Shown here: piece by piece, positions 16,787 through 25,302 of the stretch
Layout: every line of letters starts with the position of its first letter
Numbering within the stretch: the first letter of the stretch is position 1
Source: Streptomyces reniochalinae
Lineage (GTDB): Bacteria; Actinomycetota; Actinomycetes; Streptomycetales; Streptomycetaceae
Assembly: GCF_003323735.1 (NCBI RefSeq)
Contig: NZ_QOIM01000038.1
Location: 434,001 to 498,000, forward strand
Length of the DNA: 64,000 bases
Direction: 5' to 3'
Notes under the pieces: model-generated
Databases searched by the model: none
What the model saw: the letters and a program-made list of their open reading frames with translations, nothing else
What the model was told of the DNA's origin: nothing
Made by a program: the position numbers and the translations under genes

Positions 16787-19507
16787 ATGCCCGATCCCGT
16801 ACGCCCGCCGCATCCGAGCGAGCTGGACCAGCTCCCGGACCGTGATCCGCAGGAGACCGGCGAATGGCGTGAGTCGCTCGACGCCGTCTCCTCGCACGCG
16901 GGCGGCGAACGAGCCGCGTACCTGGTGCGTCGTACCGTCGAGCACGCCCAGCACAGCGGCCTGGCCGTGCCGGGGCTGCTGGAGACGGAGTACGTCAACA
17001 CCATCCCCACCTCGGCCGAGCCGGCCTTCCCCGGCGACGAGGCGATGGAGTCCCGCATCACCGCGTGGAACCGCTGGAACGCCGCCGCCATGGTCACCCG
17101 CGGCAGCCGCTACGGCCTGGGCGGCCACATAGCGACGTTCGCGTCGGCGGCGTGGCTCTACGAGACCGGCTTCGAGCACTTCTTCAAGGGCAAGGAGGGT
17201 CTGGGGGCACCCCCAGCGGCAGCTGGGAGCGGGGGGTCGGGCGACCAGCTCTACGTCCAGGGTCACGCCTCCCCCGGCATCTACGCCCGCGCGTTCCTCG
17301 ACGGGCGCCTCACCGAGGACCACCTGGACCGCTTCCGCCAGGAGTCCGGCGGTGACGGGCTGCCGTCCTACCCGCACCCGCGCCGCCTGCCGTGGCTGTG
17401 GGAGTTCCCCACGGTGTCCATGGGCCTGGGCCCGATCTCCGCGATCTACCAGGCGCGCTTCAACAACTACCTGACGAACCGGGGCATCAAGGACACCTCC
17501 GCCTCGCACGTGTGGGCCTTCCTCGGCGACGGCGAGATGGACGAGCCCGAGTCGACCGCCGCCCTCGCCCTGGCCGGGCGCGAGCAGCTGGACAACCTCA
17601 CCTTCGTCATCAACTGCAACCTCCAGCGCCTCGACGGCCCCGTCCGCGCGAACTTCAAGATCGTTCAGGAGCTGGAGGCCCAGTTCCGCGCCGCCGGGTG
17701 GAACGTCATCAAGTCCCTGTGGGGCTCCGCGTGGGACGAGGTCTTTGCGCTGGACACCACGGGTGCGCTCACCCGCAGGCTGCGCGAGGTGCCGGACGCC
17801 CAGTTCCAGACGTACGCCACCCGTGACGCGGCCTACATCCGCGAGCACTTCTTCGGCGCCTCCCCCGCGCTGGCCGAGATCGGCAAGCTGCTGGGCGACG
17901 ACAAGATCACCGAGCTGTTCAAGACCTCGCGCGCCGGGCACGAGCCGCGCAAGGTGTACGCGGCGTACAAGGCCGCCGTCGAGCACAAGGGCGCCCCGAC
18001 GGTGATCCTGGCGCAGACGGTCAAGGGCTGGACCCTGGGCCCGGGCTTCGAGTCCCGCAACGCCAACCACCAGATGAAGAAGCTCACCGGCAAGGAGTTC
18101 CGCGCCATGCGGGACCTGCTGGAGCTCCCGATTCCGGACAGCAAACTGGACGACGAGCTGGTGCCCTACGTGCACCCGGGCGCCGACTCCCCCGAGGTGC
18201 GCTACCTCCAGGAGCGCCGCGCCGAGCTGGGCGGCCCCGCGCCGGCCCGCCGCGTCCACGCCGTCGGCCTGCCGGCACCCGCCGACAAGCCGTTCGAGGC
18301 GCTCAAGAAGGGCTCGGGTTCGCAGGAGATCGCCACCACCATGGCGTTCGTCCGCCTGGTCAAGGACCTGATGCGGGACAAGGAGACCGGCAAGCGCTGG
18401 GTGCCGATCGTCCCCGACGAGGCCCGCACCTTCGGCATGGAGTCGCTCTTCCCCTCCGCCGGCATCTACTCGCCGCTGGGGCAGAACTACGACCCGGTCG
18501 ACCGCGACCAGCTCCTGTACTACAAGGAGGCCGAGAACGGCCAGATCCTCAACGAGGGGATCACCGAGGCGGGTTCGCTGGCCGACTTCACCGCGGCCGC
18601 CACGTCGTACGCGACGCACAGCGAGCCGATGATCCCGTTCTACATCTTCTACTCGATGTTCGGGTTCCAGCGGACCGCCGACCAGTTCTGGGCGCTCGCC
18701 GACCAGCTCGGCCGAGGCTTCGTCATCGGCGCCACGGCCGGCCGTACGACGATGACCGGCGAAGGTCTCCAGCACGCCGACGGCCACTCCCACCTGCTGG
18801 CTTCCACCAACCCGGCGGCGATCTCCTACGACCCGGCGTTCGCCTACGAGGTCGGCGTCATCGTCAAGGAGGGCCTGCGCCGGATGTACGGTCCTCAGGC
18901 CGACCAGCAGGAGGACGTCTTCTACTACCTGACGGTCTACAACGAGACCAAGGTCCAGCCGCCCATGCCGGAAGGCGACGGCGTGGAGGAGGGCATCCTC
19001 AAGGGCCTCTACCGCTTCCGCGAGGCGGACAGCGCCCCCGAGGACGCCCCCCGCATCCAGCTGCTGTCCTCCGGCACCGCGATCCACTGGGCTCTCGACG
19101 CGCAGAAGATCCTCGCCGAGGAGTGGGGTGTGGCCGCCGACGTGTGGTCGGCCCCGTCCTGGACCGAGCTGCGGCGTGAGGCCATGGAGTGCGACGCGGC
19201 GGCGCTGCGCGGCGAGGAGCGCGTACCGTACGTGACCCGCGCGCTGGAGGGTTCGCCAGGACCTGTGCTCGCCGTCAGCGACTGGATGCGGGCCGTGCCC
19301 GACCAGATCAGCCAGTGGGTCGAGCAGGACTGGTCCTCGCTCGGTACCGACGGCTTCGGCCTCTCCGACACCCGCGAGGGCGCCCGCCGCCACTTCGGGG
19401 TCGACCCGGAGTCCGTGGTCGTCGCCACGCTGTCGCGCCTGGCACGCCGCGGCGAGGTCAAGTCGGAGGACGTCCGCAAGGCGGCCGAGAAGTACGGCCT
19501 GGCGTAG
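16787..19507 (+). CDS. aceE: Pyruvate dehydrogenase E1 component, homodimeric type (AceE)
   Basis: 906 aa from ATG 16787 with GGAAGG 8 nt upstream. The single-chain E1 fold shows LGGHIATFASAA, QGHASPGIYARAFLDGRL, FLGDGEMDEPES with a following NCNLQRLDG (TPP/Mg site, ~247-285), AQTVKGW, EGITEAG and ADGHSHL. It decarboxylates pyruvate and loads the E2 lipoyl groups with acetyl. Odd feature: residues ~138-150 contain the insert GLGAPPAAAGSGG between KGKE and SGDQLY. The DNA there is an intergenic-type palindromic repeat (17198-17234), kept in frame. Probably regulated by the upstream GntR protein. Confidence 0.97.
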   Translation: MPDPVRPPHPSELDQLPDRDPQETGEWRESLDAVSSHAGGERAAYLVRRTVEHAQHSGLAVPGLLETEYVNTIPTSAEPAFPGDEAMESRITAWNRWNAAAMVTRGSRYGLGGHIATFASAAWLYETGFEHFFKGKEGLGAPPAAAGSGGSGDQLYVQGHASPGIYARAFLDGRLTEDHLDRFRQESGGDGLPSYPHPRRLPWLWEFPTVSMGLGPISAIYQARFNNYLTNRGIKDTSASHVWAFLGDGEMDEPESTAALALAGREQLDNLTFVINCNLQRLDGPVRANFKIVQELEAQFRAAGWNVIKSLWGSAWDEVFALDTTGALTRRLREVPDAQFQTYATRDAAYIREHFFGASPALAEIGKLLGDDKITELFKTSRAGHEPRKVYAAYKAAVEHKGAPTVILAQTVKGWTLGPGFESRNANHQMKKLTGKEFRAMRDLLELPIPDSKLDDELVPYVHPGADSPEVRYLQERRAELGGPAPARRVHAVGLPAPADKPFEALKKGSGSQEIATTMAFVRLVKDLMRDKETGKRWVPIVPDEARTFGMESLFPSAGIYSPLGQNYDPVDRDQLLYYKEAENGQILNEGITEAGSLADFTAAATSYATHSEPMIPFYIFYSMFGFQRTADQFWALADQLGRGFVIGATAGRTTMTGEGLQHADGHSHLLASTNPAAISYDPAFAYEVGVIVKEGLRRMYGPQADQQEDVFYYLTVYNETKVQPPMPEGDGVEEGILKGLYRFREADSAPEDAPRIQLLSSGTAIHWALDAQKILAEEWGVAADVWSAPSWTELRREAMECDAAALRGEERVPYVTRALEGSPGPVLAVSDWMRAVPDQISQWVEQDWSSLGTDGFGLSDTREGARRHFGVDPESVVVATLSRLARRGEVKSEDVRKAAEKYGLA
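17198..17234 (+). repeat. Intergenic-type palindromic repeat inserted in frame in aceE
   Basis: GGGTCTGGGGGCACCCCCAG followed by CGGCAGCTGGGAG: a perfect CTGGGGG-CA-CCCCCAG hairpin plus a second imperfect one. The pattern matches short repeats I know from Streptomyces intergenic regions. Here it adds roughly 11-13 residues to AceE without breaking the frame. Confidence 0.6.
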
Positions 19508-19536
19508 GGACATCCGTCCGCGCCCGACGGGCAGAC

Positions 19537-19568
19537 AAGGGGCTTCCGCCACTCGGCGGAGGCCCCTT
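19537..19568 (+). terminator. Terminator after aceE
   Basis: AAGGGGCTTCCGCC / GGCGGAGGCCCCTT, a 14-bp stem with one mismatch and the loop ACTC, followed by TCC. It begins 30 bp after the aceE stop. Confidence 0.75.
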
Positions 19569-19710
19569 TCCGCGTGGAGGTGGAGTCCCCCTGGAGGCTC
19601 AACTGCTCAGCGCTTGAGGGGCGCCGCCGGTTGTGGCCCCCCACCGCCGACCGCCGGGCCGGGCTCCGTCCGGCGGCATCCCGGGATACGGCGCCCCGCA
19701 CGCCCGGCAC

Positions 19711-19755
19711 GCGGCGAAGGGCCCTGCGCGTCCTGCGCGCAGGGCCCTTCGCCGC
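19711..19755. terminator. Terminator between aceE and the convergent transporter operon
   Basis: Perfect 20-bp stem (GCGGCGAAGGGCCCTGCGCG and its complement) with the loop TCCTG. It lies 16 bp beyond the end of the reverse-strand small-subunit gene, so it most likely terminates that operon. The DNA between it and the aceE terminator holds no convincing gene. Confidence 0.8.
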
Positions 19756-19770
19756 TTCACTCCGGCCGTG

Positions 19771-19875
19771 CTACTCCGGGTCCGGGTGCCGCCGCAGACG
19801 CAGCACGGCGGCGATCAGACCTCCCCATACGATGAGGATGGCGGCGGCCATCATCACCACGGCTCCTGTCGACAT
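19771..19875 (-). CDS. MetS-like small subunit of an NSS-type amino-acid transporter (34 aa)
   Basis: MSTGAVVMMAAAILIVWGG, then LIAAVLRLRRHPDPE: one transmembrane helix followed by a basic, charged tail. This is the family of ~35-60 aa small subunits encoded right after NSS/SNF transporters (MetS of the Corynebacterium methionine/alanine importer MetPS). The start overlaps the transporter stop by 4 bp (ATGA), giving translational coupling. Confidence 0.85.
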   Translation of the reverse strand: MSTGAVVMMAAAILIVWGGLIAAVLRLRRHPDPE

Positions 19876-21383
19876 CAGCGCACCTCCTCCCGCTCGGCTC
19901 GCGGCGCGGTGCGCCAGGGGACGAGGGCGATCAGGACGCCGATCACCAGCGCGCCGCCGGCGATCCCCCACCCCGCCCAGGCCAGGAACGAGGTGGGGTA
20001 TCCGCCGTAGTTCTCGTCGAACTCGGCGCGCAGGCTGTCGACCATCATCCAGCCGAGTACCAACGGCGTGACGACCCCGAGGCAGACGCGCCACCACAGG
20101 CCCAGCCGGATCGCGGAGGTCTCGTCCGCGTGCGCCTGGAAGACCGGCAGGCGCCGCAGTACCCAGCCCATGACGACGAGGAAGACCAGCGCGGCCAGCG
20201 CGATGCCGTACTGGTTGATGAAGTGGTCGGCCGAGTCGAGGAGCGCCAGACCCGCGTCCGTCGGGAACACGAGCAGCGAGACGACCGCGACCAGGCCGCC
20301 GACGCCCCACACGGCGGGCAGCCGCCCCATGCCGGTGCGGTCCTGCACCGCGGAGATGATCACCTGAACGATGCTGACCAGCGAGGTGATGCCGGCGATG
20401 GCCAAAGAGGCGAAGAAGAGGAAGCCGAAGAGGCCGCCCATCGGCATCTGGGAGATCACGGCGGGGAAGGCGATGAAGGCGAGGCCGACCCCGTCGGTGA
20501 CGACCTCGCCGACGGCGACTCCGTTGGCCTGCGCCATGAAGCCCAGGGTGGCGAACACCCCGATGCCCGCGAGAATCTCGAAGGAGCTGTTGGCGAAGCC
20601 GGCCACCAGCGCCGAGCCCGTCAGGTCGGAGCGGCGCCCCAGGTAGGAGGCGTAGGTGACCATGATGCCGAAGCCGATGGACAGGGAGAAGAAGATCTGC
20701 CCGTAGGCGGCGACCCAGACGCTTCCGTCGGTGAGCGCTCCCCAGTCGGGCGAGAAGAGCGCGTCGAGGCCCTCGGCCGCGCCGTCCAGGGTGACGGCGC
20801 GGATCACCAGGACGACGAAGAAGACCACCAGCAGGGGGATGAAGACCTGGTTGGAGCGTTCGATGCCGCGGCGTACGCCCAGGGCCAGGATGAGCAGGAC
20901 GACGAGCCACACCGCCAGCAGCGGCCAGAAGACGCCGCCGACCCAGCTGGTGGGCAGTCCCGGCTCGGATCCCGCGTGCAGGAAGTCCGCCGAGAAGAAC
21001 GTCTCGGGGTCCTTGCCCCATTCCTTGCCGAAGGAGAACCCCGCATACCGTAGGGCCCAGGCGACGATCACGGCGTAGTAGCTGGCGATGACGAAGCAGA
21101 TGGCGACCTGCCACCAGCCGATGACGGAGGCGGGCTTGGAGATCTGCCGGAAGGCGACGGGCGGTGACTTCCGGTACTTCCTGCCCACCGAGTACTCGAG
21201 GATGAGCAGGGGCAGGCCCGCGGTGAGCAGTGCGACGAGATACGGCAGGAGGAAGGCCCCGCCGCCGTTCTTGTACGCCTCCGCCGGGAAGCGCCAGATG
21301 TTGCCCAGTCCGATGGCGGAGCCGATGGCGGCCATCAGAAATCCGGTTCGCGAGCCCCACTGCTCGCGGGTTTGCTGAGACAT
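19875..21383 (-). CDS. Sodium-dependent amino-acid transporter (NSS/SNF family, MetP-like)
   Basis: 502 aa from ATG 21383. The N-terminal NSS signature is WGSRTGFLMAAIGSAIGLGNIWRFP, and the sequence runs through about 11-12 hydrophobic helices. The Na+/substrate site loops NGGGAF and SIGFGIMVTYASYLG are present. Together with the coupled small subunit it resembles MetPS, so methionine or alanine uptake is likely (inference). Divergent from a WYL-type regulator with a 74-bp shared promoter region. Confidence 0.92.
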   Translation of the reverse strand: MSQQTREQWGSRTGFLMAAIGSAIGLGNIWRFPAEAYKNGGGAFLLPYLVALLTAGLPLLILEYSVGRKYRKSPPVAFRQISKPASVIGWWQVAICFVIASYYAVIVAWALRYAGFSFGKEWGKDPETFFSADFLHAGSEPGLPTSWVGGVFWPLLAVWLVVLLILALGVRRGIERSNQVFIPLLVVFFVVLVIRAVTLDGAAEGLDALFSPDWGALTDGSVWVAAYGQIFFSLSIGFGIMVTYASYLGRRSDLTGSALVAGFANSSFEILAGIGVFATLGFMAQANGVAVGEVVTDGVGLAFIAFPAVISQMPMGGLFGFLFFASLAIAGITSLVSIVQVIISAVQDRTGMGRLPAVWGVGGLVAVVSLLVFPTDAGLALLDSADHFINQYGIALAALVFLVVMGWVLRRLPVFQAHADETSAIRLGLWWRVCLGVVTPLVLGWMMVDSLRAEFDENYGGYPTSFLAWAGWGIAGGALVIGVLIALVPWRTAPRAEREEVR

Positions 21384-21400
21384 GACCGATTCCTTGTTCG

Positions 21401-21426
21401 CTGTATAACTGGCGGAACGTTAACAG
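21401..21426. promoter_or_regulatory. Imperfect inverted repeat in the transporter/regulator divergent promoter
   Basis: CTGTATAAC, a spacer, then GTTAACAG: arms CTGT(A)TAAC and CTGTTAAC, AT-rich against the background. Placed between the divergent starts at 21383 and 21458, it is a candidate operator and/or -10 region (TATAAC). Which protein binds it is unknown. Confidence 0.4.
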
Positions 21427-21457
21427 CGGGACAAAGACCGCGGGGAGGGTATTCACC

Positions 21458-22573
21458 ATGCGGGCAGCGCGGCTGATCAAAATGGTGCTGCTGCTCCAGG
21501 CGCGCAGGGAGATGACCGGCGGTGAGCTGGCCGCCGAGCTGGAGGTCTCCGAACGCACGGTCGCGCGTGACGTTCTCGCCCTGTCCGAGGCGGGCGTGCC
21601 GGTGTACGCGGACCGGGGCCGTGCGGGAGGCTACCGGCTGGTCGGCGGCTACCGCACGCGGCTGACGGGGATGGGCCGCAGCGAGGCGGAGGCGCTGTTC
21701 CTGTCGGGGGTGCCCTCGGCGCTGCGGGACCTGGGTCTGGACGACGCGGCCTCGGCGGCGCGGCTGAAGGTCTCGGCCGCGCTCGATCCCGCGCTGCGGG
21801 ACGTGCACGAGGGGTCTGCGCAACGCTTCCACCTGGACGCGCCCGGCTGGTGGCAGGCGCCGGGGACGCCGCCGCTGCTGCCCGCGCTGGCCGACGCCGT
21901 CTGGTCGGACCGGCGGGCCGCGGTGCGCTACCGGCGCAAGGACGAGCGCGGCGGCGGCGAGGTGGAGCGGGAGCTGGAGCCCTACGGAGTCGTGCTGAAG
22001 GCCGGCCAGTGGTATCTCGCGGCCCGGGTGCCGGCCGACGCGGCGCAACCGGGCCGCGTGGCCTGGCGGGTGTACCGCGTCGACCGGTTCACCGAGGTCA
22101 CCGTGCGGGACGAGTGCTTCGTCCGTGAGCGTGGTTTCGACCTGGCCGCGTTCTGGGCGGAGCGCGCGGCGTCGTTCGCGCGCTCCCTGCTGCGCTCCCA
22201 GGTGACGGTGCGGCTCACCGAGGCGGGCGCCCGGCAGCTGCGGCACGTCACCGACAGGGCCGCGGCGCAGGAGGCGCTGGCGGCCGGCACGGTCGAGGCG
22301 GACGGCCGGACGACGGTGGCGCTCCGGGTGGAGAGCGAGGAGGTCGCCTTCGGTCAGCTCGCCGGCCTCGGTCCTGAGTGCGAGGTGCTGGCACCGCCGT
22401 CGCTGCGCGCCCGGGTCGCCGAGGCGGCGCGGCGCGCGGCGGCGCTGTACGAGGACCTTCCGTCGTCCGGAGAGCTTCCGTCGTCCGGGGAGCTTCCGTC
22501 GTCCGGGGAGCTTCCGCAGGGCCGGGAGCTGTCACGCAGCGGGGAGCCGCCGCAGGCGGGGGATCAGCGGTAG
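21458..22573 (+). CDS. WYL-domain transcriptional regulator (HTH_11 / YafY type)
   Basis: 371 aa. N-terminal helix-turn-helix in MTGGELAAELEVSERTVARDVLALSEAGVPVYADRGRAGGYRL (~19-61). The WYL domain spans ~145-215 (GVVLKAGQWYLAARVP), followed by the WCX extension (EDRFTEV-type region to LRSQVTVRLTEAGARQL). These regulators bind nucleic-acid or nucleotide ligands through WYL. The C-terminal ~35 residues are a repeat tail, ELPSSG three times, encoded by an 18-bp tandem repeat, so they are probably disordered. Its 3' end overlaps the convergent SDR gene by 10 bp. Confidence 0.9.
   Translation: MRAARLIKMVLLLQARREMTGGELAAELEVSERTVARDVLALSEAGVPVYADRGRAGGYRLVGGYRTRLTGMGRSEAEALFLSGVPSALRDLGLDDAASAARLKVSAALDPALRDVHEGSAQRFHLDAPGWWQAPGTPPLLPALADAVWSDRRAAVRYRRKDERGGGEVERELEPYGVVLKAGQWYLAARVPADAAQPGRVAWRVYRVDRFTEVTVRDECFVRERGFDLAAFWAERAASFARSLLRSQVTVRLTEAGARQLRHVTDRAAAQEALAAGTVEADGRTTVALRVESEEVAFGQLAGLGPECEVLAPPSLRARVAEAARRAAALYEDLPSSGELPSSGELPSSGELPQGRELSRSGEPPQAGDQR
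22457..22510 (+). repeat. 18-bp tandem repeat encoding ELPSSG
   Basis: Three consecutive units CTTCCGTCGTCCGG(A/G)GAG at 22457, 22475 and 22493, then a degenerate fourth. They lie at the 3' end of the WYL regulator gene and keep the frame. Confidence 0.85.
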
Positions 22574-23511
22574 CCGGTCACGTCGGCCGGTTTCCCCGCG
22601 AACTGCACCTCGGCCAGGTAGCGCCAGGCGTCGGGGGCGGAGCCGTCCGCGTCGGTGAACCCGTAGACCTTGGCGAGTCCGCCGCTGGAGAGGGACTGGC
22701 CGTTGAAGCGCGCCACGTCGGGGTCGGCGGCGAGGGCGGCCACGGCGCGGCCGACGAACTGCGGGGTCTCGGAGATGGCGAAGTGCGGGTTGGTGGCGCA
22801 GCCGTCGCGCCAGTTCTCCTCCGTCACCTGGAAGTGGGTGTCGAGCATCGCCTCCGAGCGCAGCCAGCCCGGGGTCAGGCACACCGCTGTGGTGCCGTAC
22901 TCGGCCGTCTCCTGGGCGAGGGCCCTGGCCATGCGCAGGGGCGCGGCCTTGGCCAGGTCGTAGTAGACGGGTTCGCGGTAGTTCCGGTTGGACTCCTCGG
23001 TGCCGTCGGTGACCTCGATCAGCAGTCCGCCGGGGCGCCGGATGAGCAGGGGCAGGGCGCAGGTGCTGGTGATCAGGTGGCTGTCGACGGCGAGCCGCAG
23101 GACACGGAGCCCGTCGGCCAGATCGTGCTCCCACAGCTTCTTGCCGAAGCCGACGAGGTGGTCGCCGCCCCACAGGTCGTTGACGAGGACGTCGAGCGCG
23201 CCCTGCTCCCTGTCGATACGGTCGATCAGCCCGCGCACCTGTCCGGCGTCGAGGTGGTCGACAGCGGCCGCGGTCGCCGTGCCGCCGCCTTCCCGGCCCG
23301 CCTCGCACGCCAGCTCGGCCGTCTCCTCGATCGTCTCGCTCGCCCGGCCGACCTCGCTGGTCTGCTTCCTGGTGGTCCTCCCGGTCGCGTAGACGGTGGC
23401 CCCCGCGCGGCACAGCTCCACGGCCATGGCCCGCCCCGCTCCCCTGGTCGCCCCCGCCACCAGGGCGACCTTGCCCGCCAGCCGGCCGCGGACGCTGTTC
23501 GTCTCCGGCAC
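22564..23511 (-). CDS. Short-chain dehydrogenase/reductase (SDR family)
   Basis: 315 aa. NAD(P)-binding GATRGAGRAMAVELC with a following VYATGRTTR suggesting NADPH preference. NDLWGGDHL replaces the usual NNAG, as in a subgroup of longer SDRs. The active-site pair is YDLAK. The C-terminal region is longer than classical SDRs (~250 aa). It is cytoplasmic with unknown substrate. It overlaps the end of the convergent WYL gene by 10 bp. Confidence 0.9.
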   Translation of the reverse strand: MPETNSVRGRLAGKVALVAGATRGAGRAMAVELCRAGATVYATGRTTRKQTSEVGRASETIEETAELACEAGREGGGTATAAAVDHLDAGQVRGLIDRIDREQGALDVLVNDLWGGDHLVGFGKKLWEHDLADGLRVLRLAVDSHLITSTCALPLLIRRPGGLLIEVTDGTEESNRNYREPVYYDLAKAAPLRMARALAQETAEYGTTAVCLTPGWLRSEAMLDTHFQVTEENWRDGCATNPHFAISETPQFVGRAVAALAADPDVARFNGQSLSSGGLAKVYGFTDADGSAPDAWRYLAEVQFAGKPADVTGYR

Positions 23512-23707
23512 CTGTTCCTCCTCGCGTCAGGGACGCACGTGCGGTCGGCACGTGCGAGGGATACAGGAACCACGCTGACAGCGATACCGGACACCCTCTG
23601 TCGGATATGCCGGCAGCCGCGCCGGTGACCGCCGCGCATAACGAGACAGCCGCATCTGGAGCACTCCGCGTGCGCCGCGGGCGCTCAGGCCCGATGCTGG
23701 GGGCGTG

Positions 23708-24229
23708 ATGGACGAGACGGAGTTCTGGGCGCTGATCGACTCCACACGCCGGGAGGCGGACGGCGACCCCGAGGAACAGGCCGACCTGCTCGTCGAGCGG
23801 CTCACCCAGCTCGACCCCGACGCCGTGACCTACTTCGCCCGCCACTTCGAGTCCCGCTACAGCCGCGCCTACCAGTGGGATCTGTGGGCCGCCGCGTGGA
23901 TCCTCCTCGACGGGGCGAGCGACGACGCCTTCGACGGGTTCCGCTGCTGGCTGATCGGCCAGGGCAGAGAGGTCTTCGAAGGCGCCGCTCACGACGCGGA
24001 CGCCCTCGCAGGGCTGCTGGCCGACTTCGACGAGGAACTCGACGGGGACGGCGAGGACCTGGGCTTCGCGGCCGACGAGGCGTACGAGCAGCTGACCGGC
24101 ACCGTCCTGCCGGAACTGGGCCTGCCCGAGGCTCCCGCCGACCCCGCGGGCGTCCCCCTCGACCTGGAGAACCCCACCGCGCTGGCCGAGCGCCTGCCGA
24201 AGCTGTGGGCCCGCTTCCGGCAGGAGTGA
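23708..24229 (+). CDS. DUF4240 domain-containing protein
   Basis: 173 aa from ATG 23708 (GTG 23705 is a possible alternative). MDETEFWALIDSTRREADGD, the later DAVTYFARHFESRYSRAYQWDLWAAAWIL and the GGASDDAF..FR.WLIGQGREVF pattern match DUF4240, a helical, acidic family of unknown function. A Pro-rich acidic linker leads to a short C-terminal helix. It stands alone, 196 bp from the SDR start and 58 bp before the epimerase gene. Confidence 0.85.
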   Translation: MDETEFWALIDSTRREADGDPEEQADLLVERLTQLDPDAVTYFARHFESRYSRAYQWDLWAAAWILLDGASDDAFDGFRCWLIGQGREVFEGAAHDADALAGLLADFDEELDGDGEDLGFAADEAYEQLTGTVLPELGLPEAPADPAGVPLDLENPTALAERLPKLWARFRQE

Positions 24230-24287
24230 CGGGCCGCGAGGAGCCCGGCACCCGGGCCCGCGGGGGCGCATGCGCCAGGATGGGCCC

Positions 24288-25175
24288 ATGCGAATCGCGG
24301 TCACCGGCTCCACCGGACTCATCGGCACTGCGCTCACCCGGTCGCTGCGCGCCGAGGGGCACGACGTCCTCCGGCTCGTACGGCGCCCCGCCTCGGCCGC
24401 CGACGAGGTCACCTGGCATCCGCGGGACGGCCACGTCGACACCGCGGGACTCGTCGGCTGCGAAGCCGTCGTCCACCTCGCGGGCGCCGGCGTCGGCGAC
24501 CACCGCTGGACGGAGGCGTACAAGCGCGAACTCCGCGACAGCCGGGTGCGGGGCACCCGCACGCTGGCCACCGCCCTCGCCGCGCTGGAGGACCCGCCGC
24601 ACACCCTGCTGCTCTCCACCGCGATCGGGTACTACGGCGATACGGGAAACCGCGCCGTCGACGAGTCGGCCGGACCCGGCGAGGGCTTCCTCGCCGACCT
24701 GTGCCAGGACTGGGAGGCCGCGGCCAGGCCGGCCCAGGAGGCGGGCATCCGCACCGTGTCGGCGCGCACCGGCCTGGTCGTCGCCCGCGGTGGCGGCGCG
24801 TGGGGACGGCTCTTCCCGCTCTTCCGCGCCGGGCTCGGCGGGCGCCTCGGCTCCGGCCGCCAGTACTGGAGCCACATCGCACTCCACGACCACGTGGCGG
24901 CCCTCCGCTTCCTGATCAACCACGCCGACCTCCGCGGGCCCGTCAATCTGACGGCCCCCCACCCGGCCACCAACCGGGAGGTCACCGCCGCCATGGGGCG
25001 CGTACTGCACCGCCCCACCTTCTTCGCGGTGCCCGCTCCCGCCCTGCGGCTCGCGCTCGGCGAGTTCGCCGGGGACGTGCTCGGCAGTCAGCGGGTACTG
25101 CCGCGCAGGCTGCTCGACGCCGGGTTCCGGTTCGCCTTCCCCGACGTCACCGCGGCCATCAGGGCGGCGCTCTGA
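24288..25175 (+). CDS. TIGR01777 family epimerase / NAD(P)-binding protein
   Basis: 295 aa from ATG 24288 (MRIAVTGSTGLIGTALTRSL). Residues 1-210 are a Rossmann fold with VTGSTGLIG and VHLAGAGVGDHRW, ending in IALHDHVAALRFL. The C-terminal DUF1731-like domain contains TNREVTAAMGRVLHRPTFF and LGSQRVLPRRLLDAGF. This is the standard organisation of the family (E. coli YfcH type). Substrate unknown. The upstream ATG 24270 is also in frame but gives an atypical start. Confidence 0.92.
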   Translation: MRIAVTGSTGLIGTALTRSLRAEGHDVLRLVRRPASAADEVTWHPRDGHVDTAGLVGCEAVVHLAGAGVGDHRWTEAYKRELRDSRVRGTRTLATALAALEDPPHTLLLSTAIGYYGDTGNRAVDESAGPGEGFLADLCQDWEAAARPAQEAGIRTVSARTGLVVARGGGAWGRLFPLFRAGLGGRLGSGRQYWSHIALHDHVAALRFLINHADLRGPVNLTAPHPATNREVTAAMGRVLHRPTFFAVPAPALRLALGEFAGDVLGSQRVLPRRLLDAGFRFAFPDVTAAIRAAL

Positions 25176-25302
25176 CCCTCCCGTCCTCCGGGGGCGCCCG
25201 CCGACATGCATCCGGGCGCCCCCCGCGCGACGTACCGCGCACGCTGTTCCCACACCAACCCTCGAACACGGGTATGAGCCACGCGCACCGGGGCATCAGG
25301 CA

